The position numbers and the translations under genes are program-made. From NCBI RefSeq assembly GCF_042664895.1, contig NZ_JBHTBQ010000007.1, positions 14,391 through 78,390 on the forward strand: a stretch of DNA of 64,000 nt, in the 5' to 3' direction. The notes under the pieces were generated by a model. It ran no database searches and had not been told where the DNA came from. It saw only the letters and a program-made list of their open reading frames with translations. Below, piece by piece: positions 7,926 to 16,232 of this stretch; the stretch's first letter is position 1, and the number at the start of each line of letters is the position of its first letter. This stretch comes from Iodobacter arcticus. Lineage in GTDB: Bacteria; Pseudomonadota; Gammaproteobacteria; Burkholderiales; Chitinibacteraceae.

Positions 7926-9689
7926 TTAAACGATTTCTTCATCGCCCTGCTGTAGCTGCCACATGCGTGCATAGTTTGCTCCCAGCTCCAATAGATCACG
8001 ATGTCGGCCCCGCTCTATGATAAGCCCTTGCTCCATCACAAGGATCTCATCAGCATCCGCCACTGTGGATAAACGATGGGCCACAATTAAAGTTGTGCGA
8101 TTGGCTGAAATTTCCTTAAGCTCAGCCTGAATAGCTTTTTCTGTGCGCGAATCAAGTGCTGAAGTTGCTTCATCAAAAATTAAAATAGGCGGGTTTTTTA
8201 GAATAGTGCGTGCAATAGCCACACGCTGTTTTTCCCCGCCCGATAATTTAAGCCCACGCTCACCCACTAAGGTTTCAAAGCCCTCTGGCAAAGATTGAAT
8301 AAACTCGTAAATATGCGCTGATTTTGCCGCTTGGATCACCTCGTCCCGCGTGGCATCGGGTTTACCGTAGGCGATATTGTAATAAATGTTATCGTTAAAC
8401 AGCACCGTATCTTGCGGCACAATGCCAATATGCGCTCGTAAACTCACTTGATTAAGCTGGCGTAAATCCACACCATTAATAGTAATACAGCCTTGGCTCA
8501 CATCATAAAAGCGATAAAGCAAGCGAGATAAAGTCGATTTACCTGCTCCTGAGCTGCCGACCACCGCCACTGTTTTACCCGCTGGAATCTCGAAATCCAC
8601 ATGGTGCAGGATTTGCCGGTTTGCCTCATAAGAGAAATCAACCTGCTTAAAATGAATAGAGACTGAATTCGTAGCAAGAACAATGGCCTTATCTGTATCT
8701 TTTACTTCTGCGCTTTGCCCCATTAAAGTAAACATCTTTTCCATATCGGCTAAAGAATGTTTGATTTCACGATAAACAAAACCTAAGAAATTAAGCGGCG
8801 CATACAGCTGCAAAAGAAAAGCATTCACTAAAACCAAATCACCCAATGTCATGGTGCCTTTTACTACGCCATCCGCAGCCAGCCCCACTAAGAGCGTGAC
8901 ACCAAAAGCAATAATAATCGCTTGCCCTGCATTTAAAAATGAAAGTGAAACCTGATTTTTAACCGCAGCCTCTTCCCATACCTTAAGGCTGGCATCATAA
9001 CGAGCCGCTTCCCAGCGCTCATTATTAAAATATTTAACCGTTTCATAGTTTAGTAAGCTATCTACTGCACGCGTATTGGCCTTTGAATCCATATCATTCA
9101 TAGTGCGGCGAAAGCTCATCCGCCATTCGGTAATGCCCAGCGTAAATGCGATATATAAAACAATCGTGCCAAACGTAATCAGCGAAAACAAAATATCGTA
9201 TTTTTTTAATAAAATACCGGCAACCAGCAAAATCTCAACCAAGGTGGGCAAGATATTAAAAAGAGTAAAGTTAAGTAAAAATGAAATGCCCTTGGTACCG
9301 CGATCGATATCCCGGCTCATCCCGCCTGTTTGCCGCTCCAGATGAAAACGCAAACTAAGGCGGTGCAAATGCTCAAACACCTGCATGGCTACTTTACGGA
9401 TAGCACCCTGCGTCACCTTGGCAAACACGGCATCGCGCATTTCGCCAAAAACAGAAGCACAGAGGCGCAGCGCACCATAGCTCAGCACCAGACTAAGCGG
9501 CAGCACTAATGGCATGTGCTTAGGATCTAAGCTATCGACAATGTCTTTTAAAATCAGAGGGACAGAAACATTGGCAAATTTAGCCAGAATAAGCAGCGAT
9601 AACGCCAAAATAACACGGTTCTTATACTGCCAAAGATAAGGCAGCAGCGTAGACAGTGTCTGCCAATCGTTGCGGCGGGTTTCGCTCAT
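7926..9689 (-). CDS. ABC exporter, Atm1/HMT1 type (fused permease and ATPase)
   Basis: A 587-residue half-transporter. Residues 1-310 hold six membrane segments (starting LILAKFANVSVPLILKDIV). The ATPase part has Walker A VVGSSGAGKST near residue 376, signature LSGGEKQR near 481, Walker B ILIFDEATSALD just after, and the H-loop IVAHRL. The family works as a homodimer. The opening LPYLWQYKNRVILAL and the RDIDRGTKGISFLL loop resemble bacterial Atm1-like exporters of glutathione-bound metals or sulfur species. The substrate is inferred from family only. It lies upstream of nothing obvious and is separated from apaG by a terminator. Confidence 0.9.
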   Translation of the reverse strand: MSETRRNDWQTLSTLLPYLWQYKNRVILALSLLILAKFANVSVPLILKDIVDSLDPKHMPLVLPLSLVLSYGALRLCASVFGEMRDAVFAKVTQGAIRKVAMQVFEHLHRLSLRFHLERQTGGMSRDIDRGTKGISFLLNFTLFNILPTLVEILLVAGILLKKYDILFSLITFGTIVLYIAFTLGITEWRMSFRRTMNDMDSKANTRAVDSLLNYETVKYFNNERWEAARYDASLKVWEEAAVKNQVSLSFLNAGQAIIIAFGVTLLVGLAADGVVKGTMTLGDLVLVNAFLLQLYAPLNFLGFVYREIKHSLADMEKMFTLMGQSAEVKDTDKAIVLATNSVSIHFKQVDFSYEANRQILHHVDFEIPAGKTVAVVGSSGAGKSTLSRLLYRFYDVSQGCITINGVDLRQLNQVSLRAHIGIVPQDTVLFNDNIYYNIAYGKPDATRDEVIQAAKSAHIYEFIQSLPEGFETLVGERGLKLSGGEKQRVAIARTILKNPPILIFDEATSALDSRTEKAIQAELKEISANRTTLIVAHRLSTVADADEILVMEQGLIIERGRHRDLLELGANYARMWQLQQGDEEIV

Positions 9690-9710
9690 GAAAATCCATT
9701 AATAAGTAAA

Positions 9711-9746
9711 AATAAAAAAGGGCGTTGATCAAGACTCAACGCCCAG
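9711..9746 (-). terminator. Rho-independent terminator after apaG
   Basis: On the minus strand GGGCGTTGAG, a short loop and a near-complementary TCAACGCCC lead into TTTTTTATTTT. It lies between the apaG stop codon and the ABC exporter start. Confidence 0.85.
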
Positions 9747-9774
9747 CGATGCCACTTACAAGTAGCTACGACAA

Positions 9775-10158
9775 TTAGTGCAAGATACGCGGCATTGCCA
9801 AAACAAACGAGGGAATTTCTGCATCAAACTGGCTGCCATCTGCCGCCTGCATTCGATAGTTTCCCTGCATAGAACCCACGGGCGTTGCAATGCTGGCACT
9901 GCTCATATATTCAAAATGCTGACCTGGCTCTAACACAGGCTGCTCACCCACCACACCGTCACCTTTCACCTCCTGCACACGGTCTTCCATATCCCGAATC
10001 ACCCAATGGCGGCTCAATAGCTGCGCCGCAGCGGTACCCGTGTTGGTGATGGTAATGCGGTAGGCAAAAGCATATCGATCAGCGACTTCATCAGATTGCT
10101 CTGGAAGATAAAAGGCTTCGGCGTGAACGAGCACGCTATAAACAGGGGAATCACTCAT
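9775..10158 (-). CDS. apaG: ApaG protein
   Basis: A 127-residue all-beta (fibronectin III-like) protein. It has the family core YAFAYRITITNTGTAAAQLL, RHWVIRD, VVGEQPVLEPG and SIATPVGSMQGNY. Mutants in other bacteria are affected in Co/Mg tolerance and Ap4A levels; the biochemical role is not settled. Length is usual (125-128). It is divergent from rpe, with about 110 bases between the starts. Confidence 0.95.
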   Translation of the reverse strand: MSDSPVYSVLVHAEAFYLPEQSDEVADRYAFAYRITITNTGTAAAQLLSRHWVIRDMEDRVQEVKGDGVVGEQPVLEPGQHFEYMSSASIATPVGSMQGNYRMQAADGSQFDAEIPSFVLAMPRILH

Positions 10159-10266
10159 TCTTAGCGGTTCTTTTTGTCATTGATGAAGACAATATTACCA
10201 AGCTAGAGGCTATAGAGGTAAGGTATCCGTTAAAATGGGGCATATACACTGACTTTAGAGGCTGTT

Positions 10267-10950
10267 ATGTCAAATTTTCGCATTGCACCCAGCATTCTTG
10301 CTGCTGACTTTGCCCGCTTGGGCGAAGAAGTTAAAAATGTGATCGCAGCAGGCGCGGATATGATCCATTTTGATGTCATGGACAATCATTACGTGCCTAA
10401 CCTCTCTATGGGCCCGATGTTTTGTGAGGCAATCCGCCCTTACACCACTGCTCCGATTGATGTTCATTTAATGGTCAAGCCGGTTGATCGCATCATTCCT
10501 GACTTTGCCAAGGCCGGTGCCAACATCATTACCTTTCACCCCGAAGCATCCGAGCATATTGATCGATCCTTGGGGCTGATTAAAGAGCACGGCTGTAAGG
10601 CGGGCCTCGTGTTTAATCCTGCCACACCTCTACATTATTTAGATTATGTCATGGATAAAATCGACATGATTTTGCTGATGTCGGTTAACCCGGGCTACGG
10701 CGGGCAAAGTTTTATTCCTGGCGTGTTAGCCAAAGCCAAACAAGCGCGCGCACGTATTGATGCTTATACCGCTAAAACAGGCCGTGAAATTTGGCTAGAA
10801 ATTGATGGTGGCGTAAACACCAACAATATCGCCGAAATTGCCGCCACCGGTGTAGACACCTTTGTTGCTGGCTCGGCTATTTTTGGCAAGCCCGATTACA
10901 AGGCCGTGATTGATCAGATGCGCCTTGAGCTAGCCAAGGTTAAGGCATGA
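10267..10950 (+). CDS. rpe: Ribulose-phosphate 3-epimerase
   Basis: TIM-barrel enzyme of the pentose phosphate pathway that interconverts ribulose-5-P and xylulose-5-P. Family motifs are clear: APSILAADFARLGEE at the N terminus, HFDVMDNHYVPNLSMGP, DVHLMV, the VNPGYGGQSFIP phosphate loop, and IDGGVNTNNI near the C terminus. Metal-binding His and Asp residues are all present. The gene starts a three-gene run; its stop overlaps the arsC start by 4 bases, so translation is probably coupled. Confidence 0.97.
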   Translation: MSNFRIAPSILAADFARLGEEVKNVIAAGADMIHFDVMDNHYVPNLSMGPMFCEAIRPYTTAPIDVHLMVKPVDRIIPDFAKAGANIITFHPEASEHIDRSLGLIKEHGCKAGLVFNPATPLHYLDYVMDKIDMILLMSVNPGYGGQSFIPGVLAKAKQARARIDAYTAKTGREIWLEIDGGVNTNNIAEIAATGVDTFVAGSAIFGKPDYKAVIDQMRLELAKVKA

Positions 10951-11297
10951 AGCTACTGCATAACCCACGCTGCAGCAAAAGTCGTGAAGCCCTTGCAGCG
11001 CTGACAGCTAAAGGCCTACAGCCAGAAATTATCAACTACCTCGCTCATCCTCTCGATGAAGCCGCTATTCGTGTTCTGCTTACCCAGCTAAGCATTGCGC
11101 CACTGGCGCTCGTTCGTACTAAAGAAGCGCTATGGCAGGAGCAATTTGCTGAAAGCTCTTTAGACGACGATGCCATTATTGCCGCCCTAGCCAAACACCC
11201 CAAGCTGATTGAGCGCCCGATTTTAATCCACCAAAATCGTGCCGCCATTGGCAGGCCACTTGAAAATATTCTTACCCTATTGGACACACCCGCATGA
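10947..11297 (+). CDS. arsC: ArsC-family reductase (glutaredoxin-dependent arsenate reductase type)
   Basis: A 116-residue thioredoxin-fold protein with the ArsC active-site segment LHNPRCSKSREAL (catalytic Cys9) and the later IERPILIHQNRAAIGRP segment, whose Arg residues match those stabilising arsenate in this family. It overlaps rpe and gph by 4 bases each. The setting among sugar-phosphate genes, with no arsR or arsB nearby, leaves its real substrate open; YffB/YfgD-like relatives are not always arsenic enzymes. Confidence 0.88.
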   Translation: MKLLHNPRCSKSREALAALTAKGLQPEIINYLAHPLDEAAIRVLLTQLSIAPLALVRTKEALWQEQFAESSLDDDAIIAALAKHPKLIERPILIHQNRAAIGRPLENILTLLDTPA

Positions 11298-11962
11298 GCA
11301 TCAAAGCCTTTGCTTTTGATTTAGACGGCACCCTTGCCGATTCGATCCCCGATTTGGCCCACGCAGCCAATGCCGCCCGCCGCGACGCGGGCCTTGCCCA
11401 GCTTGAAGAAGCACTGATTGAAAGCTATGTAGGCGATGGCACAGAAAGCCTCGTTGCACGTGCGATGGCCGCCGATATGGCCGCCAGTTTCACCGGCACA
11501 GCAGCGCAAACAGAAGCGCTTGCCCGCTTTGATCAACATTACCTTGAAGGCCTCACCCTTAAAACCAAGCTCTACCCTAGTGTGGCCAATACGCTAAATG
11601 AATTGCACGATTGCGGCTATCGCCTTGCTATTGTGACCAATAAGCCAGAACGCTTTACCTTGCCACTCTTAAAAGAGCTGGGTATTGGCAATGTTTTTGA
11701 TGTTGTTGTTAGTGGTGATTCACTCGCCACCCGCAAACCCAATGCCGAGCCATTGCAGTATGTAATGGAAAAGCTAGGCGTAAGCGCGGATGAATTCCTT
11801 ATGGTCGGCGATTCTAAAAACGACATCCTAGCGGCCCGTGCTGCGGGCTGCAAAGTGGCCTTTGTCAGCTACGGCTACGGCGCGGCAGAAACCATCCCAG
11901 AAGCCGATGTCACGCTGGCACGCTTTGATGAGCTGATGAATTGGCTGGAAGAGCAGGATTAA
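11294..11962 (+). CDS. gph: Phosphoglycolate phosphatase
   Basis: HAD-superfamily hydrolase, 222 residues. Motif I is FDLDGTLADS near residue 8, motif II is IVTNKP, and motifs III and IV are in RKPNAEPLQYVMEKL and MVGDSKNDILAARAAGC. A helical cap (residues 20-90) follows motif I. Gph clears 2-phosphoglycolate arising from DNA repair; the pairing with rpe is common in proteobacteria and supports this call over other HAD phosphatases. The start overlaps the arsC stop by 4 bases, and a strong terminator follows. Confidence 0.92.
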   Translation: MSIKAFAFDLDGTLADSIPDLAHAANAARRDAGLAQLEEALIESYVGDGTESLVARAMAADMAASFTGTAAQTEALARFDQHYLEGLTLKTKLYPSVANTLNELHDCGYRLAIVTNKPERFTLPLLKELGIGNVFDVVVSGDSLATRKPNAEPLQYVMEKLGVSADEFLMVGDSKNDILAARAAGCKVAFVSYGYGAAETIPEADVTLARFDELMNWLEEQD

Positions 11963-11972
11963 GTCATTTAGC

Positions 11973-12017
11973 AGCCAATAAAAAACCCGCCGTTTTATTA
12001 ACAGCGGGTTTTTTATT
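11973..12017. terminator. Bidirectional terminator between gph and folA
   Basis: CCAATAAAAAACCCGC, a loop and GCGGGTTTTTTATTGG form a long A/T-flanked stem between the convergent genes, and can end transcription from both sides. Confidence 0.92.
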
Positions 12018-12027
12018 GGGGCAGAGA

Positions 12028-12528
12028 TTAAATCCGTCGATATTCAACATAAGAGAATTCAACGCCCTTGGCGCTTAGCTGAGGCACTCTTGCCACCTCT
12101 TGCCATCCAGAGCGATCAAACGCTGGGAAATAAGCGTCACCTTTTGGGTTTAAGCTTACTTCGGTTAAATACAGCGTATTCACCAAGGGCAGCGAACGGG
12201 TGTAAATTTCACCGCCGCCGATGATAAATAACTTTTCCAAGTTCGCCTCGGCCGCCGCCGCTAAAGCCGCTTCAACACTTAAGAACGCCCTTGCGCCTAC
12301 CGCCTGCCATTCTGGATTGCGCGTTACCACCCAATGCGGGCGACCTGGCAAAAGACCTGGCAAGGACTCAAAAGTTTTGCGCCCCATCAGCATGGGCGAG
12401 CCCATAGTAAGTGCTTTAAAGTTTTTTAAATCTTCAGGCAAAGACCAAGGCAAACGGTTTTCTATGCCGATTACGCCGTTTTGCCCAACTGCAGCAATAA
12501 TTGCAATATCCACTTTCATCTCACTCAT
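12028..12528 (-). CDS. folA: Dihydrofolate reductase
   Basis: NADPH-dependent reduction of dihydrofolate, needed to recycle the folate used by ThyA next door. The 166-residue protein shows IAAVGQNGVIGIENRLPW at the N terminus, the PMLMGRKTFESL NADPH loop, VVTRN and FIIGGGEIYTRSLP. The active-site acidic residue is Glu in ENRLPWSLPEDL. The start is either the ATG at 12528 or an in-frame ATG three codons later (12519); spacing does not decide. It lies downstream of thyA on the same strand, and a duplicated junction lies between them. Confidence 0.96.
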   Translation of the reverse strand: MSEMKVDIAIIAAVGQNGVIGIENRLPWSLPEDLKNFKALTMGSPMLMGRKTFESLPGLLPGRPHWVVTRNPEWQAVGARAFLSVEAALAAAAEANLEKLFIIGGGEIYTRSLPLVNTLYLTEVSLNPKGDAYFPAFDRSGWQEVARVPQLSAKGVEFSYVEYRRI

Positions 12529-12711
12529 CTCAACTCAACTCACTAAACTGCAATCGGCGCTTTAATCTCAGGATAAGGGCCATAAGATAAACGGTTCACG
12601 ATGCCAATCACCCCGTTTTGTCTAATAGCAGCAATAATTGCAATATCCATTGTCATCCCAACTCACTAAACCGCAATCGGCGCTTTAATCCCTGGATAAG
12701 GCTCATACGCT
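12452..12711. repeat. Diverged tandem duplication of the thyA-folA junction
   Basis: Two imperfect direct copies, 12452-12588 and 12589-12711, each run from the folA 5' coding end to the thyA 3' coding end. Shared blocks include GCAGCAATAATTGCAATATC and GCAATCGGCGCTTTAATC. The outer edges remain part of the working folA and thyA genes; the inner material is surplus. Confidence 0.9.
12543..12656 (-). pseudogene. Chimeric remnant: folA start fused to thyA end
   Basis: The inner part of the tandem duplication keeps an open 37-codon frame. Residues 1-23 copy the DHFR N terminus (MDIAIIAAIRQNGVIGI, with NRL after) and residues 24-37 copy the ThyA C terminus (YGPYPEIKAPIAV) and its stop codon. It lies between the thyA stop and the folA start. 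It is too short to be an enzyme; it is a duplication scar, although the frame is still intact and would be translated in the thyA-folA transcript if it has a usable start. Confidence 0.85.
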
Positions 12712-13487
12712 TCCAAGGTAAAGTCTTCGTATTCGAAATCAAAAATATCTTTTTTGAGCGGATTAAGTTTAAGCACCGGCAAGGCGCGCGGCGTACGGGA
12801 TAATTGCTCGTGTACCTGATCTAAGTGATTGCTGTAAATATGGCAATCGCCGCCCGTCCAAACAAAATCGCCTAATTGTAAATCGCAGACCTGCGCCAAC
12901 ATCATCACCAGCATGGCGTAAGAAGCAATATTAAAGGGCACGCCCAAGAAGATATCCGCGCTGCGCTGATAAAGCTGGCAAGAGAGCTTGCCACGCTGAT
13001 CGAGATCATCTGCTGCGGCTGGGGCCACATAAAACTGGAAAAACGCATGACAAGGCGGCAGCGCCATGTTTTCGATTTCGCCCACATTCCAAGCAGAAAC
13101 AATAATACGGCGTGAATCAGGATTGTTTTTTAGCTGCTGAACCACTTGGCTGATCTGATCAATATGACGGCCATCGTGCGTGGGCCAGCTACGCCACTGC
13201 GAGCCATACACCGGGCCCAGCTCACCATCGGGAGCGGCCCATTCGTTCCAGATTTTAACGCCACGCTCTTGCAACCACTTTACATTGGTCTCGCCACGCA
13301 AAAACCACAGCAGCTCGTAAGCAATCGATTTTAAGTGCGTTTTTTTAGTGGTGACCAGCGGGAAACCATCTGCTAGGTTAAAGCGCATCTGATGCCCAAA
13401 TACGCTAATCGTGCCGGTGCCAGTTCGATCTTCTTTCCTGACGCCGTGGTCTAAAACATGTTGCAAAAGGTCAAGATAGGGACGCAT
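12666..13487 (-). CDS. thyA: Thymidylate synthase
   Basis: Makes dTMP from dUMP with methylene-tetrahydrofolate. The 273-residue protein carries RTGTGTISVFGHQMRF (dUMP phosphate-binding Arg), LLWFLRGETN, the catalytic Cys segment LPPCHAFFQFYV, QRSADIFLGVPFNIASYA and the C-terminal APIAV that closes over the active site. It is encoded just upstream of folA in the same direction; the two enzymes form one folate cycle. Its last ~45 bases are duplicated downstream. Confidence 0.97.
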   Translation of the reverse strand: MRPYLDLLQHVLDHGVRKEDRTGTGTISVFGHQMRFNLADGFPLVTTKKTHLKSIAYELLWFLRGETNVKWLQERGVKIWNEWAAPDGELGPVYGSQWRSWPTHDGRHIDQISQVVQQLKNNPDSRRIIVSAWNVGEIENMALPPCHAFFQFYVAPAAADDLDQRGKLSCQLYQRSADIFLGVPFNIASYAMLVMMLAQVCDLQLGDFVWTGGDCHIYSNHLDQVHEQLSRTPRALPVLKLNPLKKDIFDFEYEDFTLEAYEPYPGIKAPIAV

Positions 13488-13538
13488 AGCAGTGAACCGA
13501 ATAATTTTTAAACAGGGGGCGAAGTTTATCAGATCGGC

Positions 13539-15593
13539 TCAGCTCGAAGAAGGCAGTTCAAGCACAAAGGTCGCCCCGCTTCCAAACTGGCTTTGGCAAT
13601 AAACACGGCCATGCATCGCCTCAACCAAGCGCTTCACAATCGACAAGCCAAGGCCCGTAGTGTGCTCGCCGCCCGTTGGCAATGCCGAAAGTCGGCTAAA
13701 CTTCAAAAACAGTTTAGACATCTCATGCGGCGCCACGCCGGGGCCCTGATCTGTCACCATAATGCGTAGCAAAGCCCCTTCTTGCTGGCTGCTTAACATA
13801 ATCGTACTGCCATATGGTGCGTATTTAGAGGCATTAGAAAGTAAATTATCTAGGATCTGCCATAAAGCTTGCCTGTCTGCCTGCACGGCTGTCCCGCTTA
13901 TAGAGAGCTGACAAATCTGCTGTTTTGCGGCTAAGCGCTCTTCCCAGCTAGACAATAACTCTTTTAATACATCATTCAAGCAAAGTGATTCAATATGAAT
14001 TTGCACCGAACCACTTTCTAAAGCCTCATGATCAAGTAAATTACTTAAAATGCATTGCGTGCGATCTGCCAATAAACTAATACCAGAAAGCCTGTCCAGC
14101 ACCCGCTCTCTTGGCCAGTCATCTAAACGCAGCGCAATTAAATGTGCCATACCCTGAATACTTGCCACTGGGTTTTTTAAGTCGTGAGCCGCAATAGCAA
14201 GCAATTCATTTTTCTCGGTATTAAGATGCCTTAATGAATCATTTAAGACTTCTAATTGCCCATTGCGTGTAGCCAGCTCGGCAGTACGAACATCAACTAA
14301 CGCTTCTAAATGCTGGCGATGCAGCCGAACTGTTTGCGACATATCTAGAAAATTACGTGCCAGATCACCAAGTTCATCATTACGAGTAATATCTAATTCA
14401 TTACTCGGCTTTCCATCAGCCACGGCATTCATTGCATTTTTAAGCCGCCTTAAAGGTAAGGCTACATCTCTCTTTAATACCCAAGCCATTAAAAACAATT
14501 CCAGCACCAAGGCCAGCATTCCCAGTAAAAGCACAACACTGGTGGTTTTAGCTGCTTTATCCTGCAATAGTTGCTTAGGGTATACCGTCACAAACAGCCA
14601 GTTGGCCCCCTCAATAGGCGCAACCCCCAGCCAGTTTAATCCGTCTGGTGTCTCTACAAAACGCCGATCACGTGTGGCCGTGAGCGTTGCCTCGTAAATC
14701 TCTTTTAATACTGGGTCTTGTTGAACACGATATTGGCCTTTACCCGCATGAATTCTATCCATTTTATCAGGGTGGGCAATAAGCGCCCCTTGTCGTGTCA
14801 TCGTTATATTATAAGTACCGGGGATATGAACCTTATTATTGCGCTCTATAAGCTGATCTAATAAAACATCTTGCCCCACTCCGCCAATATATTGCCCTAG
14901 GTAATCAAGCGGCGTAACCACTGATACCATCCAGTGCAGTGCTTGCCGATCAAAATAAACCCCGGTCCAAAATGTTTTACGTTCTGGGTTTTTAGCGGGC
15001 GTTGCACCCAGCTCTACATCCAAATCCATTGCAAAATCAGCAAGGGATCCATTGCGGGCGTAATTTAAATCTGGCAAATACATTAAATTAGCATCCGACA
15101 CATTTAAATCAATAAAGGTATCATAATAGCGATTTCTAAATGCGGGGCCATATTGGGATAACACTTCATAGCTTAATAATACTTGCCGCATAAAGATTGG
15201 TGTTTGTTTGGCCGTCGGCAATAAAGCCACCGTCGCTTTGCGCTCAAAATCATCTTTCTGCACCCGCACTCGCCACAAACCATCTTTATCTTGGGCAAGC
15301 AGAGCGTGAAATGCGGTATTGGGATCTTCATCGCCCAATAAAACATAACGGCGTAAAAATTCATCGCGAACAATTTTAGTATTGGCTTCTGCCTGCACAA
15401 ACAATTCGCTTTCTAATTGGCTGCGGGCAGTGATGTATTGCGCTAGATTAGCCAGCGCTTCTTCTTGAAAAGTGACATAACTCCAGTAATAGCTTAATGC
15501 AGAAACAAATACGCCTGCGATGGCAATACGCATGACCATATTGCGAAATACGCGGCGAAACAGACTATCACGGGATTGACGTAAGGGCTCCAT
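13539..15593 (-). CDS. Membrane sensor histidine kinase (Cache-HAMP-HisKA-HATPase)
   Basis: A 684-residue two-component kinase counted from the ATG at 15593; a TTG 14 codons upstream (15635) is possible. Membrane segments lie near residues 19-40 and 350-372. The ~300 residues between them look like a periplasmic double-Cache sensor (RQALHWMVSVVTPLDYLGQYIGG). A HAMP segment (ITRNDELGDLARNF) and a coiled coil follow. The phospho-accepting His470 is in AAHDLKNP. The N-box is ILDNLLSNASKYAP, G1 DQGPGV and G2 TTGLGLSIVKRL. No response regulator is adjacent, so it is an orphan kinase. It follows greB closely and may share its transcript. The ligand is unknown. Confidence 0.88.
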   Translation of the reverse strand: MEPLRQSRDSLFRRVFRNMVMRIAIAGVFVSALSYYWSYVTFQEEALANLAQYITARSQLESELFVQAEANTKIVRDEFLRRYVLLGDEDPNTAFHALLAQDKDGLWRVRVQKDDFERKATVALLPTAKQTPIFMRQVLLSYEVLSQYGPAFRNRYYDTFIDLNVSDANLMYLPDLNYARNGSLADFAMDLDVELGATPAKNPERKTFWTGVYFDRQALHWMVSVVTPLDYLGQYIGGVGQDVLLDQLIERNNKVHIPGTYNITMTRQGALIAHPDKMDRIHAGKGQYRVQQDPVLKEIYEATLTATRDRRFVETPDGLNWLGVAPIEGANWLFVTVYPKQLLQDKAAKTTSVVLLLGMLALVLELFLMAWVLKRDVALPLRRLKNAMNAVADGKPSNELDITRNDELGDLARNFLDMSQTVRLHRQHLEALVDVRTAELATRNGQLEVLNDSLRHLNTEKNELLAIAAHDLKNPVASIQGMAHLIALRLDDWPRERVLDRLSGISLLADRTQCILSNLLDHEALESGSVQIHIESLCLNDVLKELLSSWEERLAAKQQICQLSISGTAVQADRQALWQILDNLLSNASKYAPYGSTIMLSSQQEGALLRIMVTDQGPGVAPHEMSKLFLKFSRLSALPTGGEHTTGLGLSIVKRLVEAMHGRVYCQSQFGSGATFVLELPSSS

Positions 15594-15649
15594 GCCAGAA
15601 AGATACCGCACACAATGCAATGTGCAAAGTACCAATTCAGCAAAGAGAC

Positions 15650-16222
15650 TTAAAAGTTAGGTAGCTCAGTATCTAGAGCCTGATAGATAACGTCAGTAAT
15701 CTCTAGCTCTTCTGTGCCTGCGGGAGTACGTAGTAGCACCACATCGCCTTCTCTGGCCTTAATGAGCGCACGGGCAACAGGGGAAGTCCAACTAATATAG
15801 TGGCGCTTCATATCCGTCTCATCGACGCCCACAATCGCTACCGTTTCACTGCGACCATCTTCACGCAAATAACTGACTGTTGCGCTAAAGAAAATTTGAT
15901 CGGTGGCTTCACGTAATTCGGGGTCGATGACTTCGGCTAATTCAAGACGTTTGGTCAAAAAACGAATGCGTCGATCAATCTCGCGCAAACGTCTTTTGCC
16001 ATAAATATAATCACCATTTTCAGAGCGGTCTCCATTGGAGGCCGCCCAGTTGATCATCAGCGTGAGTTCGGGGCGCTCTTTTTGCACCAGCTGGGCGAAT
16101 TCTGCTTTCATCTTTCGCCAGCCACCCGGAGTCATATAATTTTTACTCCCAGCCGGAACGCGTAGCTCGGCAGGGATTTCGTCATCATCGGCGTCCGATT
16201 CACGAACAAACGCTTTACTCAT
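15650..16222 (-). CDS. greB: Transcription elongation factor GreB
   Basis: Rescues backtracked RNA polymerase by stimulating transcript cleavage. The 190-residue protein has the N-terminal coiled coil with the acidic tip (NWAASNGDRSENGDYIYGKRR) and the C-terminal FKBP-like domain (VDETDMKRHYISWTSPVARAL). The GDRSENGDY..GK pattern and the longer N-terminal lead (SDADDDEIPAE) favour GreB over GreA. The gene starts 10 bases after the rluB stop, so the two are co-transcribed. Confidence 0.94.
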   Translation of the reverse strand: MSKAFVRESDADDDEIPAELRVPAGSKNYMTPGGWRKMKAEFAQLVQKERPELTLMINWAASNGDRSENGDYIYGKRRLREIDRRIRFLTKRLELAEVIDPELREATDQIFFSATVSYLREDGRSETVAIVGVDETDMKRHYISWTSPVARALIKAREGDVVLLRTPAGTEELEITDVIYQALDTELPNF

Positions 16223-16232
16223 CGTTTAAAGC

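Noticed and set aside
10947..11297. An arsenic resistance operon
   Set aside because: Only an ArsC-like protein is present, inside an rpe-gph run; no arsR, arsB or acr3 gene is near.
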